From NCBI GenBank assembly GCA_008477525.1, contig SPDT01000002.1:3472001-3536000 (forward strand): a DNA stretch of 64,000 nt, read 5' to 3'. Below are positions 11,721-21,724 of this stretch, piece after piece. Each line of letters opens with the position of its first letter. Positions within the stretch are counted from its first letter, which is position 1. A program made the position numbers and the translations under genes. The stretch is from Hypomyces perniciosus. Its lineage: Eukaryota > Ascomycota > Sordariomycetes > Hypocreales > Hypocreaceae. The notes below the pieces were generated by a model. It did not search any database, was not told the DNA's origin, and was given only the letters and a program-made list of their open reading frames with translations.

Positions 11721-12623
11721 ATGTCTGCCATTTCAATCCCCAAGGGACCAATCAAGCTTGCCGGACTTCTCTACAACCCCCCATCGGCACCGACAGGAAA
11801 GGCACCGGGACTAGTTGTTATTCACCCGGCTGGCGGCGTCAAAGAGCAGACCGCGGGTATCTATGCCAAAAAGCTTGCAGAAGCTGGTTACATCACGATC
11901 AGCTATGATGCTTCCTACCAAGGCGAGAGTGGTGGCGAGCCGCATTTCCTTGAAGACCCGTTCCAGCGAGTCAGCGACGTCTGGGCTGTTGTCGACTACC
12001 TCCAGAAGCTCGAAACTGTTGACCCTAACAAAATTGGAGTGGTTGGTGTCTGCGCAGGCGGAGGCTTTGCCGCAGATGCTGCTAAAGCAGATCACCGAAT
12101 TAAGGCTGTTGCGGGAGTTAGCGCAGTTAACATGGGCGACTCAGTGCGCAAGGGTTGGAACGGTGATGAGAATCCGGCCAAGCACGTCGCGACTCTTGGC
12201 CAGGCTGCTCTACAGATCCAAGCCGAGAACAGAGGCGCAGCTCGCCTGACACTCCCCTACTGCCCGCCGCAGCTTGACGATGGCGCCCCGTACGATATGA
12301 CGCAGGTGTACGATTACTACCTGACCCCGAGAGGCCAGCATCCTCGATCTGAGAATAAGATGCTAATGCTGAGTTTCCCGCGCATGTTCAGCTATGATGC
12401 TTTCCACCTGGCGGATCTTTACCTGAAGCAGCCCACGCTGCTTATCGCGGGTGAGAAGGCGGGCACGTTGTGGCACACAGAAAGACTCGATAAGATGCTT
12501 GGTGGAGTAGCCAAGAAAGTGATTGTTCCAAACGCTACGCATGTGGATTTTTATGACAAGGATGAGTTTGTGAACCCTGCTGTCGAGGACATTGCTCAGT
12601 TCATGCAAGATAAGTTAGTTTAG
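11721..12623 (+). CDS. Alpha/beta-hydrolase, dienelactone-hydrolase-like
   Basis: This is a 300-residue single-exon protein with a complete alpha/beta-hydrolase layout. An oxyanion-region strand (LVVIHPAGG, residues 31-39) is followed by SYDASYQGESGG, the nucleophile elbow GVCAGGG with Cys111 in place of serine, an acidic candidate in LLIAGEKAG (Glu245) and the histidine in NATHVDFYD (His274). A G-x-C-x-G elbow is typical of dienelactone hydrolases and related fungal proteins. The start at 11721 is preceded by a TATA-like box and gives a compact N-terminus without signal peptide, so a cytosolic enzyme is likely. Neighbours are decayed, so context gives no pathway. It looks intact and has balanced coding composition. 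Substrate is unknown; a polyketide acyl-transfer role is possible but not shown. Confidence 0.85.
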   Translation: MSAISIPKGPIKLAGLLYNPPSAPTGKAPGLVVIHPAGGVKEQTAGIYAKKLAEAGYITISYDASYQGESGGEPHFLEDPFQRVSDVWAVVDYLQKLETVDPNKIGVVGVCAGGGFAADAAKADHRIKAVAGVSAVNMGDSVRKGWNGDENPAKHVATLGQAALQIQAENRGAARLTLPYCPPQLDDGAPYDMTQVYDYYLTPRGQHPRSENKMLMLSFPRMFSYDAFHLADLYLKQPTLLIAGEKAGTLWHTERLDKMLGGVAKKVIVPNATHVDFYDKDEFVNPAVEDIAQFMQDKLV

Positions 12624-13239
12624 ATTGAGCTTCACGTGACATAGTGATCTTACTATTGGAGGGTTGCAGATAATAGCTATTATTATAATACTTCAATTGC
12701 CCAAGTAGCGTCTCAAACATTTGTCTTTTATACACTAACTAAACCTTGAGATCTTCCGCCTCGCTCTCTTTAGAACAGAGATGCTATCTTCCATTTGTTA
12801 TTTCTTTGCTATTCCTTGTGTAGTTATTTTCGTAGTATTGAGATAGAGGGAAATAACATACACATAACCTAAACTAACAGAACTAGGAAAATATAACTAT
12901 TATAAGTATTAGAAGCCTTGGAAAATTATTTCCTTAATAAGGAAGCTATTGTAATTTATTTCAATAAGTATTGTTATTAGGACTACCCTTTTTACTATTG
13001 GGACTACCTATGTAATTATTAGTACTAGCTAAATTTAGTATATATATAATTTTCAATATAACTATTGGAAAGTGTAGGCCAAGCCGTGACTTATAGTCTA
13101 GGGTAGGCACCTTCCGCAAGGCAGGGAATATGCGCTGTAACTAGCACAACGGGGAATATCTATTCTATTAGGATAATTCCTTTAGTAAAGGAATAATATC
13201 TTTATAAAAGAGAGGAAAATACGAGTTATAGAAATAACA
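12624..13239. other. AT-rich intergenic sequence
   Basis: No gene. The segment is AT-rich with many TA steps (about 12840-13070), consistent with RIP-affected DNA, and leads into the pogo-like transposase remnant. It probably holds the missing 5' half of that element, but I could not recover transposase motifs or a terminal inverted repeat. Confidence 0.4.
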
Positions 13240-14180
13240 AGGAACCACTGATCATCTTCAAAGGCAAGGACCTGCAACAGCAATGGTTTCCTGATCAATT
13301 GGGATTTCTAGATGACTGGCATTTTACAACATCAGCAAAGGGCTAGACTAATGACGAGATCGCATTAGAATGGCTCAAACAGGTCTTTATCCCTCAGACA
13401 GGCACACAGCAATCAGAACCAACATTACTCATTGTTAATGGCCACGGCAGTTATCAAACTGATGATTTTATGTACGAATGCTATAGAAATGGCATTTATC
13501 TCTTATTTCTACCAGCACATTCCTCCCATGTCATCCAGCCATTAGATGTCTCGTGTTTTTCACCTATCAAGGCCGCATACCGGCGCCAGCTTGAGAAAGT
13601 CGCCTCTTTTGATGATACCGCGCCAATTGGCAAGGCCAACTTCCTATATAACTACTATCTAGCCCGGCAAGCTAGTCTGACAGAAAAGGTAATCCTTGGA
13701 GGTTGGCGAGGATCGGGACTTTGGCCAGTTAATATGGCCAAGCCGTTATTGAGCCGGCTAGTTCTTCCTGAGCCAACCGCGCCAAAAACGCCCTCGACTC
13801 TAGAACAGAGAAAGGCTAGCGTAGAAGGAGATATCTTACAGACACCAAGACGCGTAGCTTTGTTTTTGGGCTCTATAAACAAGGTCAGGTTGACGGCACA
13901 GTCCGCCGGCTCTTTGGGAAAGTCAGCCGCGGCCTTGACAAGCAGAAACACAGCGCTGGCGGCGGCACAGGCCCGAATTCAACAAGTTGAATATAAAGTT
14001 GACCGTCTAGAGCATCGAAAAAAACAGAAGATTGAGCCGGACCCTAATCACCAGTTTGCACAGATACAACAAGTCATTGAGACCCGGGAGCGTATGAAAG
14101 GGCTACTTAATGCCGCGGTGGCGGCTGCCGACACAGCTTCTCACGAATTTGAAGAGCTTTGCAGTGAATGGCAGCTCTAA
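13240..14180 (+). pseudogene. pogo/Fot-type transposase (DDE_1), C-terminal remnant
   Basis: The open part (13470-14180, 236 codons) and its upstream frame give the C-terminal half of a pogo/Fot-family transposase. LLIVNGHGS around 13428-13450 matches the LLIVDGHGSH catalytic block with Asp replaced by Asn (G-to-A). LPAHSSHVIQPLDVSCFSPIK (13513-13575) is the hallmark block before the last catalytic residue. A long Ala/Gln/Arg-rich, probably coiled-coil tail follows (13950-14150). Upstream, a TAG interrupts TSAKG..NDEI at about 13348. The N-terminal DNA-binding domain is absent. The loss of a catalytic Asp and the nonsense codon make it inactive; both changes fit RIP. Confidence 0.8.
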
Positions 14181-14639
14181 TAGTCATAATGCACGTTAAA
14201 TCAATTCATTAAGAGCTTCCTAGCTATTGTAATTCGCTTGCGAAGGCATTGCCTTTTTTCCTGTGGAGGTGGCCGAAGATGGGGTTGGCCGAAGATCAGG
14301 GGTCCCGACTTAGTTCCGAGATAAATACGGAGTAGAGAGTTGTAAGTTGTGGCTGCGTCCAGTGCTGACGGGAGAAAATTACACCCACCTATGACTAGTT
14401 CCTCTTAATGAGCCAATGCCTAACACTGTTCCCAGTGGATCAATCAGCTGAATCAGATGTATATAGTGAAACAACGTCTCCACATTGCACGGATAATAGT
14501 CAACACAATTTCCATCTCGGACGTGCAGTTACACAAGTATAATGAGATTAGATACAATGCCCAGCTACTGGCTCTCAGTCATATCTAACTTGCCCATCTC
14601 TCGTCACCTTATATCACATCCTTCGAAACAAAAGCAAAC
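14181..14639. other. Intergenic; upstream region of thioesterase gene
   Basis: No gene. ggccgaagat occurs twice within 14271-14300, possibly the end of the pogo-like element. The remainder is the likely promoter of the gene starting at 14640; I see no clear TATA box. Confidence 0.35.
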
Positions 14640-15762
14640 ATGTGTACATACGATGCGAAAATGGTCTTTGACCATTCCGATGGTACCAACAAGGTAATTG
14701 GAAAACTTCCAGAGGATAAAACAGCATTCACACCAGGATAAACAGGACCGATTTACCAAAAAAAGCCCTCACACAGCTCCCTTCGGCCGCGCTGTTCCCG
14801 GAGGATACATCATGTCGCTTGGGATCCTAGCAGCCTACGAGACTCTGCAGCCCAACTTCCAAATTCATCGTCTCACAGCGCAGTTTTTTCACCCGGGGGC
14901 TAAGGACAAGACTTTGTCATTCCATGTAGCCCGTTCTAGCGACAGGAAAAACAACGCTGCCAGGATCGTTTCCGTCTCCCAGAAAGGTGTCTTGATCAGT
15001 GCAATGACCATGGATTTTGCACAACCGCCGACCTCGGATGGCTTATCGCTAAATTATCAATCTCGAATGCCAGAAGGTATAAGCTCACCAGTGGAAGGCG
15101 CCGACGACCTGAAAGTCGCTTACGAGGGGCTCATCCATGGCCAAAATATAGGAAGAGTAATGAGTAAGTTCTAAGCTTGGCCAACCAGTACCCATTCTCA
15201 CAGACTATGCACAGACTCAAAGAGCATCGTGGATAATAGCACTCGCCAGTGGTTGAAGGTCGGCAACATATCACCAGATGCGCATCTTGGAATGCACCAC
15301 GCTGGCTTAGCATTTCTTTCGGATCTTTTCATCCTAGATGCACCCGTTCGGTTACTCAACCTGCAACTCGGCCTGGGGGAACTAGAAGTAGGACCAACAC
15401 AGAAAGACTCGCCTTACGACCTGCAGACCACCAAAGACTACTCACTGATGGGCGACTTCCGCACCGGGCCTCCATCTGACCTTAAAATTTTAATGACGCT
15501 CAACCACACCATTCATTTCCACAATCCAAGCTTGGTAAAGGCCGACGACTGGATCTTCATGGACATTTCGACGTCTTATGCACATGGCAGACGGGCATTG
15601 ACTCATTCGAAGCTTTTTTCGCGAGATGGTGGCTTGATGGCGGTTTGCACGCAGGAGGTAGGTTCCCCCATTCCAATATGTAAGAATGAACTGACCGTTT
15701 AGGGATATTACCGGTTCAAGGACGAAGTTTCCGCTCAGAAGTTGAGAGGTAGTAACTTGTAA
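14640..15762 (+). CDS. Acyl-CoA thioesterase (TesB/type II, double hot-dog)
   Basis: Four exons, 14640-14693, 14746-15163, 15215-15657 and 15703-15762, join in frame into 324 residues, the usual size for this family. Introns of 52, 51 and 45 bp have GT..AG ends. The first hot-dog half has PFGRAVPGGYIMSLG (FGG-like substrate loop), FFHPG and the SVSQKG strand. The second half has TLNHTIHFHNPS, DDWIFMDISTSYAHGRR and, across the last splice, QE joined to GYYRFK, the conserved QEG..R end. The enzyme should hydrolyse acyl-CoA to free fatty acid and CoA, often in peroxisomes, but the C-terminus (SNL) is only SKL-like. TesB relatives usually have Asp in the LDH position; here it is Asn (AAC). Confidence 0.82.
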
Positions 15763-15899
15763 TTAGGATCGATGGGTAGGGGCAGATATAGCAACAAATT
15801 AAGTATCTAGCATTGTTCTTACTCTACGCAGGGACGGACTGTATCATTAGTGAAGTACTAACTATCTTCAATTGCGTCGACCCTAATTTGCCGTAACAT
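15763..15899. other. Short spacer
   Basis: This spacer lies between the thioesterase stop codon and the converging aminotransferase relic. No feature is seen. Confidence 0.4.
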
Positions 15900-16662
15900 C
15901 AGTATAAGTAGGTCCTCGGATTTGGCGGCAAGAATGAATTGATGGAACGCCTCTGCGACATGCTCCACATTATGGTTCGTCACTACTTGCAAGTTAGCTT
16001 TGAAGGAGCTCTATAGAAACCCAGGATACTCACAGCCTGTCGTGGACACTCTTCCTAAGGGCAGAAGATATACGTGATATTCTTCACTCAATGCCCGGAT
16101 TTGTTCTGGCTGCAAAACTGTCATCGAAAACACGCCAATCTGCGGAGCGTCAGTGAAACCTACACGGTATATTGTGACACGACAGAGGTGCAAGAACTCA
16201 CGTCTGTAAAAATGTGGTCCCAACAGCCTGGTGTCTGACGCTTCTCCAACCCGTCCACTAGCTTTCTTCGCATCGACTTCATACGGTCACTCATATGGTG
16301 AAGATCGTCCTGCCACGACTGTTTTGTTGTAGTATTTTCGCAACAATCTTGGCTACGGGGATTAACGCATTGCCCTGATTGAGACTAGGCAGCACCACTC
16401 ACTATGCTAGGTCGAAGAATGGAATAAGCCCATTTTGCTCACACACTCCGGCAATGGCCTTCCATTGATCCTTGGTGAAGTCGAGTCCAGTAGGGTTATG
16501 TGCGCAACCATGTAAAACAACAACGTCACCCTCCGTAGCCCTGGACTGCAGGGTAGACATTGCACCGTCAAAGTCAATGGTAAATGACTGCTGATCAAAG
16601 TAGGGGTATGTTTGACGCTCGATTCCGCTATCTACTAGCTGCCAAAATTCGCCATGATTGAT
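15900..16662 (-). pseudogene. Aspatate-type aminotransferase relic, internal deletion
   Basis: The minus strand, read from about 16662 downward, gives NHGEFWQLVDSGIE, then PYFDQQSFTIDFDGAM and VVLHGCAHNPTGLDFT (the class-I aminotransferase HACAHNPTGxD block), ending with NGLIPFFDLA and a stop. Further down, out of frame, are QIGVFSMTVLQPEQI and EEYHVYLLPLGRVST, the C-terminal block of aspartate aminotransferase, then a weak NVEHVAEAF end. The stretch between, normally about 100 residues including the PLP-binding lysine, is missing or unrecognisable. The enzyme would have moved amino groups between aspartate and 2-oxoglutarate. This copy lacks its N-terminus and active-site lysine and is dead. 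Confidence 0.75.
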
Positions 16663-17459
16663 CCAGCATCATCAAACCCCAACCCCCTGCCCTAAAAGGC
16701 ACCACTTATTAACCCGTAAGACAATTACCTCTTATACCACACCATCTTTCACTTTCTTTGCTTTGATAAAAGACTATAAAGAAGGGAGACATTCATATCT
16801 TGTTTCAGTCGTCTCTGATACGATACTCTCCGGTGGATCAGTACTCACACGGAGACAACCCAAACACACAAACCACCAAAAGGAGGGACACTCAGGCATC
16901 CATCAAGATGTTACGGCACACATTATAAACTATTCCCAAAATCGCCCTAGCCATTCACTTAGATAAAACCTCTCTTTGATGCATAAGAGGCAACTGGTTT
17001 GGTGAAGGATTAAGTCGTGTCAAAAAGTCATACTCAGCACAGCTGGTACCTTCACCCTTGTTGAGATCACTCGCCTACTCTGTTTCAAGTTCTAATCATT
17101 ATGGCCAGTTTATTCTGGCTTGCCTACGATTCTACAGCTTCTTGGCTGCTCTCACTTGCTCTTGGCCGTCAATACTTGTTCTTTTTCCGATGTCTTACCA
17201 AGATTGCAGTCCCCGCCCCTCTTCCTCCTCCTCCAAGGGACCTCAAAGAGTGTCAACCTCAGTAACGGATAACTCCACATCACGGCACATTCCTTTATTC
17301 CTAACTAGCCTGTAAGAACCCGGATAGTCTGTAAGAACCCGGATGGTTAGCAAATTCATGTATTTAAGCAGCAGCTTTTCCCACCTAACTTGGGATCAGC
17401 AAGAGTGTCGAATTCTATCATTGTATGCATCTGCAAATGAGCCCTTATACTGTTGATCT
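16663..17459. other. Unassigned sequence with one possible membrane-anchor ORF
   Basis: No assured gene. From 17101 the plus strand reads an open frame MASLFWLAYDSTASWLLSLA (hydrophobic start), then a proline run and a stop near 17263. It could be the first exon of a membrane-anchored protein or chance. The stretch precedes the terpene-synthase-like relic. Confidence 0.25.
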
Positions 17460-18200
17460 GTGATTGATAAAGAGACTCTTCGCAGTCAGACTGTTCGAAT
17501 TCCCAACCTCACAAAGTTCTTTACTCATTGGCCAGCACCACGCCTCAGCTCACATATCGATCAACTCAGACGGATCCATGATGAAAAGGTTCGGGGATGG
17601 TTTGTAGATAAGAAGACAAGGAAGAAGATGATGGACATTGACGTGCCATTATTTGCCGTCATGCAAGTGAAATTGAATAAACCGGACGAAGAAGTTGCTT
17701 GTCTAATATAGCTGCGCAGGTGGTGGCCAAATGCTCTTCTCAACAGACACCTCAGCGTCACCTACTATACTTTATAGCGTTTTGTCTGGGATGGTCACTT
17801 TATAATGCGCCGACTTTGGTGCGAGAGAACCGTAACGGTGGAAATGGTTTCATAAACTGCTGGGTGAGTATCCTGGAATCGTGGATCCAGAGACTTGTTA
17901 CTAACGACGATACAGGATGCCGCCGAGTATGTTTTTGATCAGGTCTCGTTGATGGCCATGTCTTTATTAATGCAAATCATAGGAACATAATCTCGCGGTG
18001 CGCTGCGCAAGGAATCTACTGGGGCAGCTGGGAGTCCGACAAAGAGTTCTACACCTTCTGACTGGATCCTTACTTGAAATTTCACCACCGAGGCTCCAGC
18101 TGGGGTTGTAATGGCAGGGAGAAGAGAGAATAGCTTTGTGGAGTTATCTAGGGAGGGCGCCTTCGTATTGAATACTGACTAGGATCATGGATACTGTCCT
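17460..18200 (+). pseudogene. Terpene-synthase-like relic (tentative)
   Basis: The first open piece (17460-17711) reads TVRIPNLTKFFTHWP, then HIDQLRRIHDEKVRGWF, resembling the vRiPdl...wP..nPh.d.v opening of fungal class I terpene cyclases. After a frame change, FVWDGHF near 17780 sits where such enzymes have FVWDDxxD. After another, EYVFDQVSLMAMSLLMQIIGT (about 17927-17990) fits the helix before the NSE/DTE motif, which I cannot find. The D-rich motif is damaged and stops are frequent, so it is inactive. The family call rests on three short resemblances; a different decayed gene is possible. Confidence 0.4.
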
Positions 18201-18422
18201 TCTGGCAGCTCTGGGTAGTCGAGGAGGATGGACCTTAGGTTGAGGAGACATTTGACGCTCCTAGGACTAGTAGTTCATGGATTATTGGTTCAGTCTGCAT
18301 CACTCGGACTAGACTGATGGTTCAGTCTGCCTTCAACCAGACCGACCAGTAGTCCGGTCTGAAAGTTGCAGACCAACAGTTTAACTATTAGTCCGACCAA
18401 ATTCGGCGTGTTTTGGGCTACA

Positions 18423-18430
18423 TTTTCCAA
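18423..18430. repeat. Left target-site duplication of MULE-1
   Basis: ttttccaa lies immediately left of the left terminal inverted repeat; the same 8 bases lie immediately right of the right repeat at 21717-21724. Mutator-type elements usually give 8-11 bp duplications. Confidence 0.85.
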
Positions 18431-18494
18431 GGCAATTGCTATGCGGGCCCAACCACTTTGCTACGGGAGCGCTCTTACGGGGGCGCTGTGGCTG
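18431..18494 (+). repeat. MULE-1 left terminal inverted repeat (64 bp)
   Basis: It begins ggcaattgctatgcgggccc. Its reverse complement matches 21653-21716 with one difference in 64 positions (t versus c in the gcgc[t/c]cccg block). Confidence 0.95.
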
Positions 18495-18636
18495 GTGTTC
18501 CTAATTTGGCAGTCAACACATTCCATGGATATGATTCCAGCAGGTGGCGAGCAGCGTACCAGTATTCGCATCGGTGTGCTGTTGTATTTTATATTTTCGC
18601 TTGTAATTTCATCAATATTTTATCGCGCAAGTTATC

Positions 18637-21456
18637 ATGAGATCCCAAGAAAACGCAGTCCCATTCACTTACACTAAAAGAAGCGACAGCAATATTGCCC
18701 GGCCTGCGTCCAAGATGCGAGAATCCCAAGCTCTCTTCGACCCTGAACTCCACTACGGCGCTGGCGACGACAATGCCTTGTATAATATTTTTGCGACATG
18801 GCCGGAAAACTACTTCAGCAGCCTTCCCAAGCCACATGGCAACCGCGGTATCGATGAACCGTATTGGGAATTGAGGCAGTCACAAATCTTTTTGGACGAC
18901 TGCTTCCGCGGACTCGGTACTCGACGCTTATACATAACAGCGATTCCATGTCCAGATAAGCTAGAGAGAGCGCGCCTGCGGGAGCAAGACGAATTGGAGG
19001 GAGGAAGCGGTTGCACAGGAGCCAAGGCCCGCTTTCAGTCTGCCTTGGATTTCTCTCGGGAGCAAGCAGAGTTCGACTCCTCATTGGCGGCTGCATTGGC
19101 TAAGCATTGTCGGACATCTCGTCTGCGCGTATCGACATTGCTCTTGCCCCAGTCAACTCCGCGAAGACGAGTCCGAGAGGAACACGAAGAACGTAGCGAC
19201 TTCTCCGACGCAGGCTCTAGCAGTCAAAGTCAAACCTTGCCTATTCTAAACCCACCAGTCCCCGGTCTCGCAGCTTCATCAATCGACTCCCTCCAATCCC
19301 ACGTCAACGAGTTCGCTAAGGAAAACGGATTTGGTGTTGTTAGACGCAACGGCACAGGTAGTCGTGTGCGGAAGACCCGATATGTTTTGGAGTGTGATCG
19401 ATATGGCCAGCCGCGCGCATCTAAGGGGGCGGGGCTTCGCCAGAAACGGTCCAGAAAATGTGGTTGCAAGTGGAAGGTCATTGCGGAAGCGTTAGCATCG
19501 AACGACTACATGTGGACTCTGCGGGAGTTTACCGATCCTCAGCATAGCCAACACAACCATGGCCGGAGTATGAGTCTCTCGGCTCATCCAATTCATCGGA
19601 GGCTTACTGACTCTGTCAAGGCAACGATTGAAGCTACCAGCCGGCGAGTCGGCATACGTGCCCGCGATGTGCGTGGGATTGTGAAAGAAAAATACCCCAG
19701 TACGGCATATACGAAAAAGGACACATATAACGCTAGGGCACTCTTGCGCCGCGAGAAGCTTGGCGGGTTAAGCTCAACAGCAGCCTTGAGCAAGCTCTTT
19801 GACGAGAGAAGCATTCCATCTCTTGTCAAGTGGTCAGATGCAGAGCGTGATCGTCTTGTTGGTCTAATTTGGACCTTTCCATACTGTCTCCGAATGTGGA
19901 AACGATTTTCGGAAATAATGAGCTTTGACAATACGTACAATACGAATCGTTTCAAGCTACCGCTCTTCCAGGTGACGGGGCAGACCTGTCTCAAGTCTGT
20001 CTACAATGCTGCTTTCGGTTTGATCGATAATGAGAGACGAGAAGGTTTCCAATTCCTCGCCGAGGGAATCAGAGAGTTCACTACAAGGCATGAAATCCAG
20101 TCACCCGATGTGATCATCACGGACTATGATAAGCAGATGAAGGCGGCATTGGATAGCCAGTATCCCGGCAGCCAACAACAAATATGCATCCACCATATCA
20201 ACTCGAACGTTCTTCTTAATGCCAAGCGGAAGTGGAAGGATGTAAAGGAAGAGGGCGACAGCGGCGGATACAGTAGCTCCGACAGTGGACAGTCGCAGGC
20301 AGAGCTGACTTCGAGAGATATGGAAGATGTCTACGTCGTAGGGAAAGACGACAGCCCGATCTTCCGGTCCGGCGATACCTCACCTGTGCGGCACAACTAC
20401 CGCGGAGTCCTTGAACTGTGGAAGTTCGTGGTCTTCGCAGAGACGCAGGCGCACTACGAGAAAGCTTGGGCGCGCTTATGCGACGAGTTCAATGACCAGA
20501 AGGCCATTCTGGTGTACCTTTACAACACCTACTTGCCCATAAGCGCGCAATGGGCTCACTGCTTTATTAAAAAGTACCGTAATTTTGGGGTTCGGGTGAC
20601 TTCTGGCACGGAGGCGAGTAACAACAACGTCAAGAGTTATCTTCTCAACGGGATGGGCCACTTATACGGGCTTGTTGAAGCGATCGAAGGCATGCTGGGC
20701 GATCAGGAGCGAGACTTCCTTGATAACTGCTCGCAGGACGAAGTGTTGACTGCACGGGCATACTCTGGCCCCGGGTCAGAATATCTAGGGGAGCTTCGCA
20801 TGTTGGTGTCCCAGCCAGGGCTTAGTCTCGTAACCAAGGAATACCGCCATGCCGCGAGGTCGATACCAAGCAGATCGTGCCCTTGGCCAGAGCCGATCGG
20901 AAATTGCAATGAGGACTGTACTGTGTCCTGGCAGCTGGGAATTCCTTGCCGCCATACACTTTATAACAAGTTGGAAGCAGGAACGGTCTTGACGAAATGG
21001 GGCGTTCATCCTAGGTGGCACCTGAGGCAGCCCACTTCGCGCAATCCCTACCGCCGAATTCTCGACCCGAACATCGTAACAAGCCTTCGAGGACGACCGA
21101 AGAATGCCACACAATCTGTCCCGGAGAGCAAGGCAATTAATGACCCAGCTAGTCAGGGCCCTGACAGCCTGACAGCAGTAGGCAAGTCTAGGAAAGGGAT
21201 AAAGGTTGAACGAAAGAATGCTACCCTCGGACCGGGCAAGCAGATTGGCGTGCGGCAGGCTGGCCGCAAGAGGCAGCCTAGCATACGGAGGCGCCGATCC
21301 GAATGGGAGATCATTAGCGATGATGAGGACCCGGAACCTCCTCCAAAACGTAAACGTCGGAGCCCCCGTAAAGGGCTAGCCACTTCAATATCATCAGCCG
21401 CAACAAGTTTGGGCCATGAGACAGAGTGTCAAGATTGTATCAACGTACGTTTGTAG
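18637..21456 (+). CDS. Mutator-like (MULE) transposase, FAR1-like, with SWIM zinc finger
   Basis: This 939-residue protein should cut and paste MULE-1 in the nucleus. Residues 220-310 form a FAR1/GCM-WRKY-like zinc-binding domain with Cys253, Cys275, Cys277 and the DPQHSQHNH histidines (His306, His308). The MULE DDE domain follows: SFDNTY (Asp431), IITDYD (Asp496) with the C..H motif ICIHHIN, and GTEASNNN (Glu659). A SWIM-type finger spans about 757-773 (Cys757, Cys761, Cys771, His773). The C-terminal 120 residues are basic, with an AT-hook-like RGRPKN near 818 and KRKRRSPRKG near 910. All catalytic residues are present. The ATG at 18637 is the first in the long frame and lies just inside the left repeat. 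A short 3' intron near the stop cannot be excluded. Confidence 0.93.
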   Translation: MRSQENAVPFTYTKRSDSNIARPASKMRESQALFDPELHYGAGDDNALYNIFATWPENYFSSLPKPHGNRGIDEPYWELRQSQIFLDDCFRGLGTRRLYITAIPCPDKLERARLREQDELEGGSGCTGAKARFQSALDFSREQAEFDSSLAAALAKHCRTSRLRVSTLLLPQSTPRRRVREEHEERSDFSDAGSSSQSQTLPILNPPVPGLAASSIDSLQSHVNEFAKENGFGVVRRNGTGSRVRKTRYVLECDRYGQPRASKGAGLRQKRSRKCGCKWKVIAEALASNDYMWTLREFTDPQHSQHNHGRSMSLSAHPIHRRLTDSVKATIEATSRRVGIRARDVRGIVKEKYPSTAYTKKDTYNARALLRREKLGGLSSTAALSKLFDERSIPSLVKWSDAERDRLVGLIWTFPYCLRMWKRFSEIMSFDNTYNTNRFKLPLFQVTGQTCLKSVYNAAFGLIDNERREGFQFLAEGIREFTTRHEIQSPDVIITDYDKQMKAALDSQYPGSQQQICIHHINSNVLLNAKRKWKDVKEEGDSGGYSSSDSGQSQAELTSRDMEDVYVVGKDDSPIFRSGDTSPVRHNYRGVLELWKFVVFAETQAHYEKAWARLCDEFNDQKAILVYLYNTYLPISAQWAHCFIKKYRNFGVRVTSGTEASNNNVKSYLLNGMGHLYGLVEAIEGMLGDQERDFLDNCSQDEVLTARAYSGPGSEYLGELRMLVSQPGLSLVTKEYRHAARSIPSRSCPWPEPIGNCNEDCTVSWQLGIPCRHTLYNKLEAGTVLTKWGVHPRWHLRQPTSRNPYRRILDPNIVTSLRGRPKNATQSVPESKAINDPASQGPDSLTAVGKSRKGIKVERKNATLGPGKQIGVRQAGRKRQPSIRRRRSEWEIISDDEDPEPPPKRKRRSPRKGLATSISSAATSLGHETECQDCINVRL

Positions 21457-21652
21457 CTTGGTCTATAGAACTGTACTCCTATTATCTTGCTGCTTCTATA
21501 CATGTGGATACAATTAATGGGTTTGGATCCCGTGAGGTAGTTGGTTCGCAAGGCGGCCCGTAAGGGCAAAATAATAGAATTTTGTTTTCCATGTGCTCAG
21601 TAGGACAGTCCTGAAACGACTATAAATACCTTCATTGTGGCTGATAACGATT

Positions 21653-21716
21653 CAGCCACAGCGCCCCCGTAAGAGCGCCCCCGTAGCAAAGTGGTTGGGC
21701 CCGCATAGCAATTGCC
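21653..21716 (-). repeat. MULE-1 right terminal inverted repeat (64 bp)
   Basis: It is the reverse complement of 18431-18494 with one mismatch and is followed directly by the 8-bp duplication ttttccaa at 21717-21724. Confidence 0.95.
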
Positions 21717-21724
21717 TTTTCCAA

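Larger units (their letters stand above)
18431..21716 (+). mobile_element. MULE-1, apparently complete Mutator-like element (3.29 kb)
   Basis: Near-identical 64-bp terminal inverted repeats, an 8-bp target duplication and one long uninterrupted transposase frame define a complete element. It shows none of the AT drift or TGG-to-stop decay of the other transposons here, so its insertion is recent relative to RIP. About 140 bp separate the left repeat from the transposase ATG and about 200 bp separate the stop from the right repeat. Confidence 0.92.
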
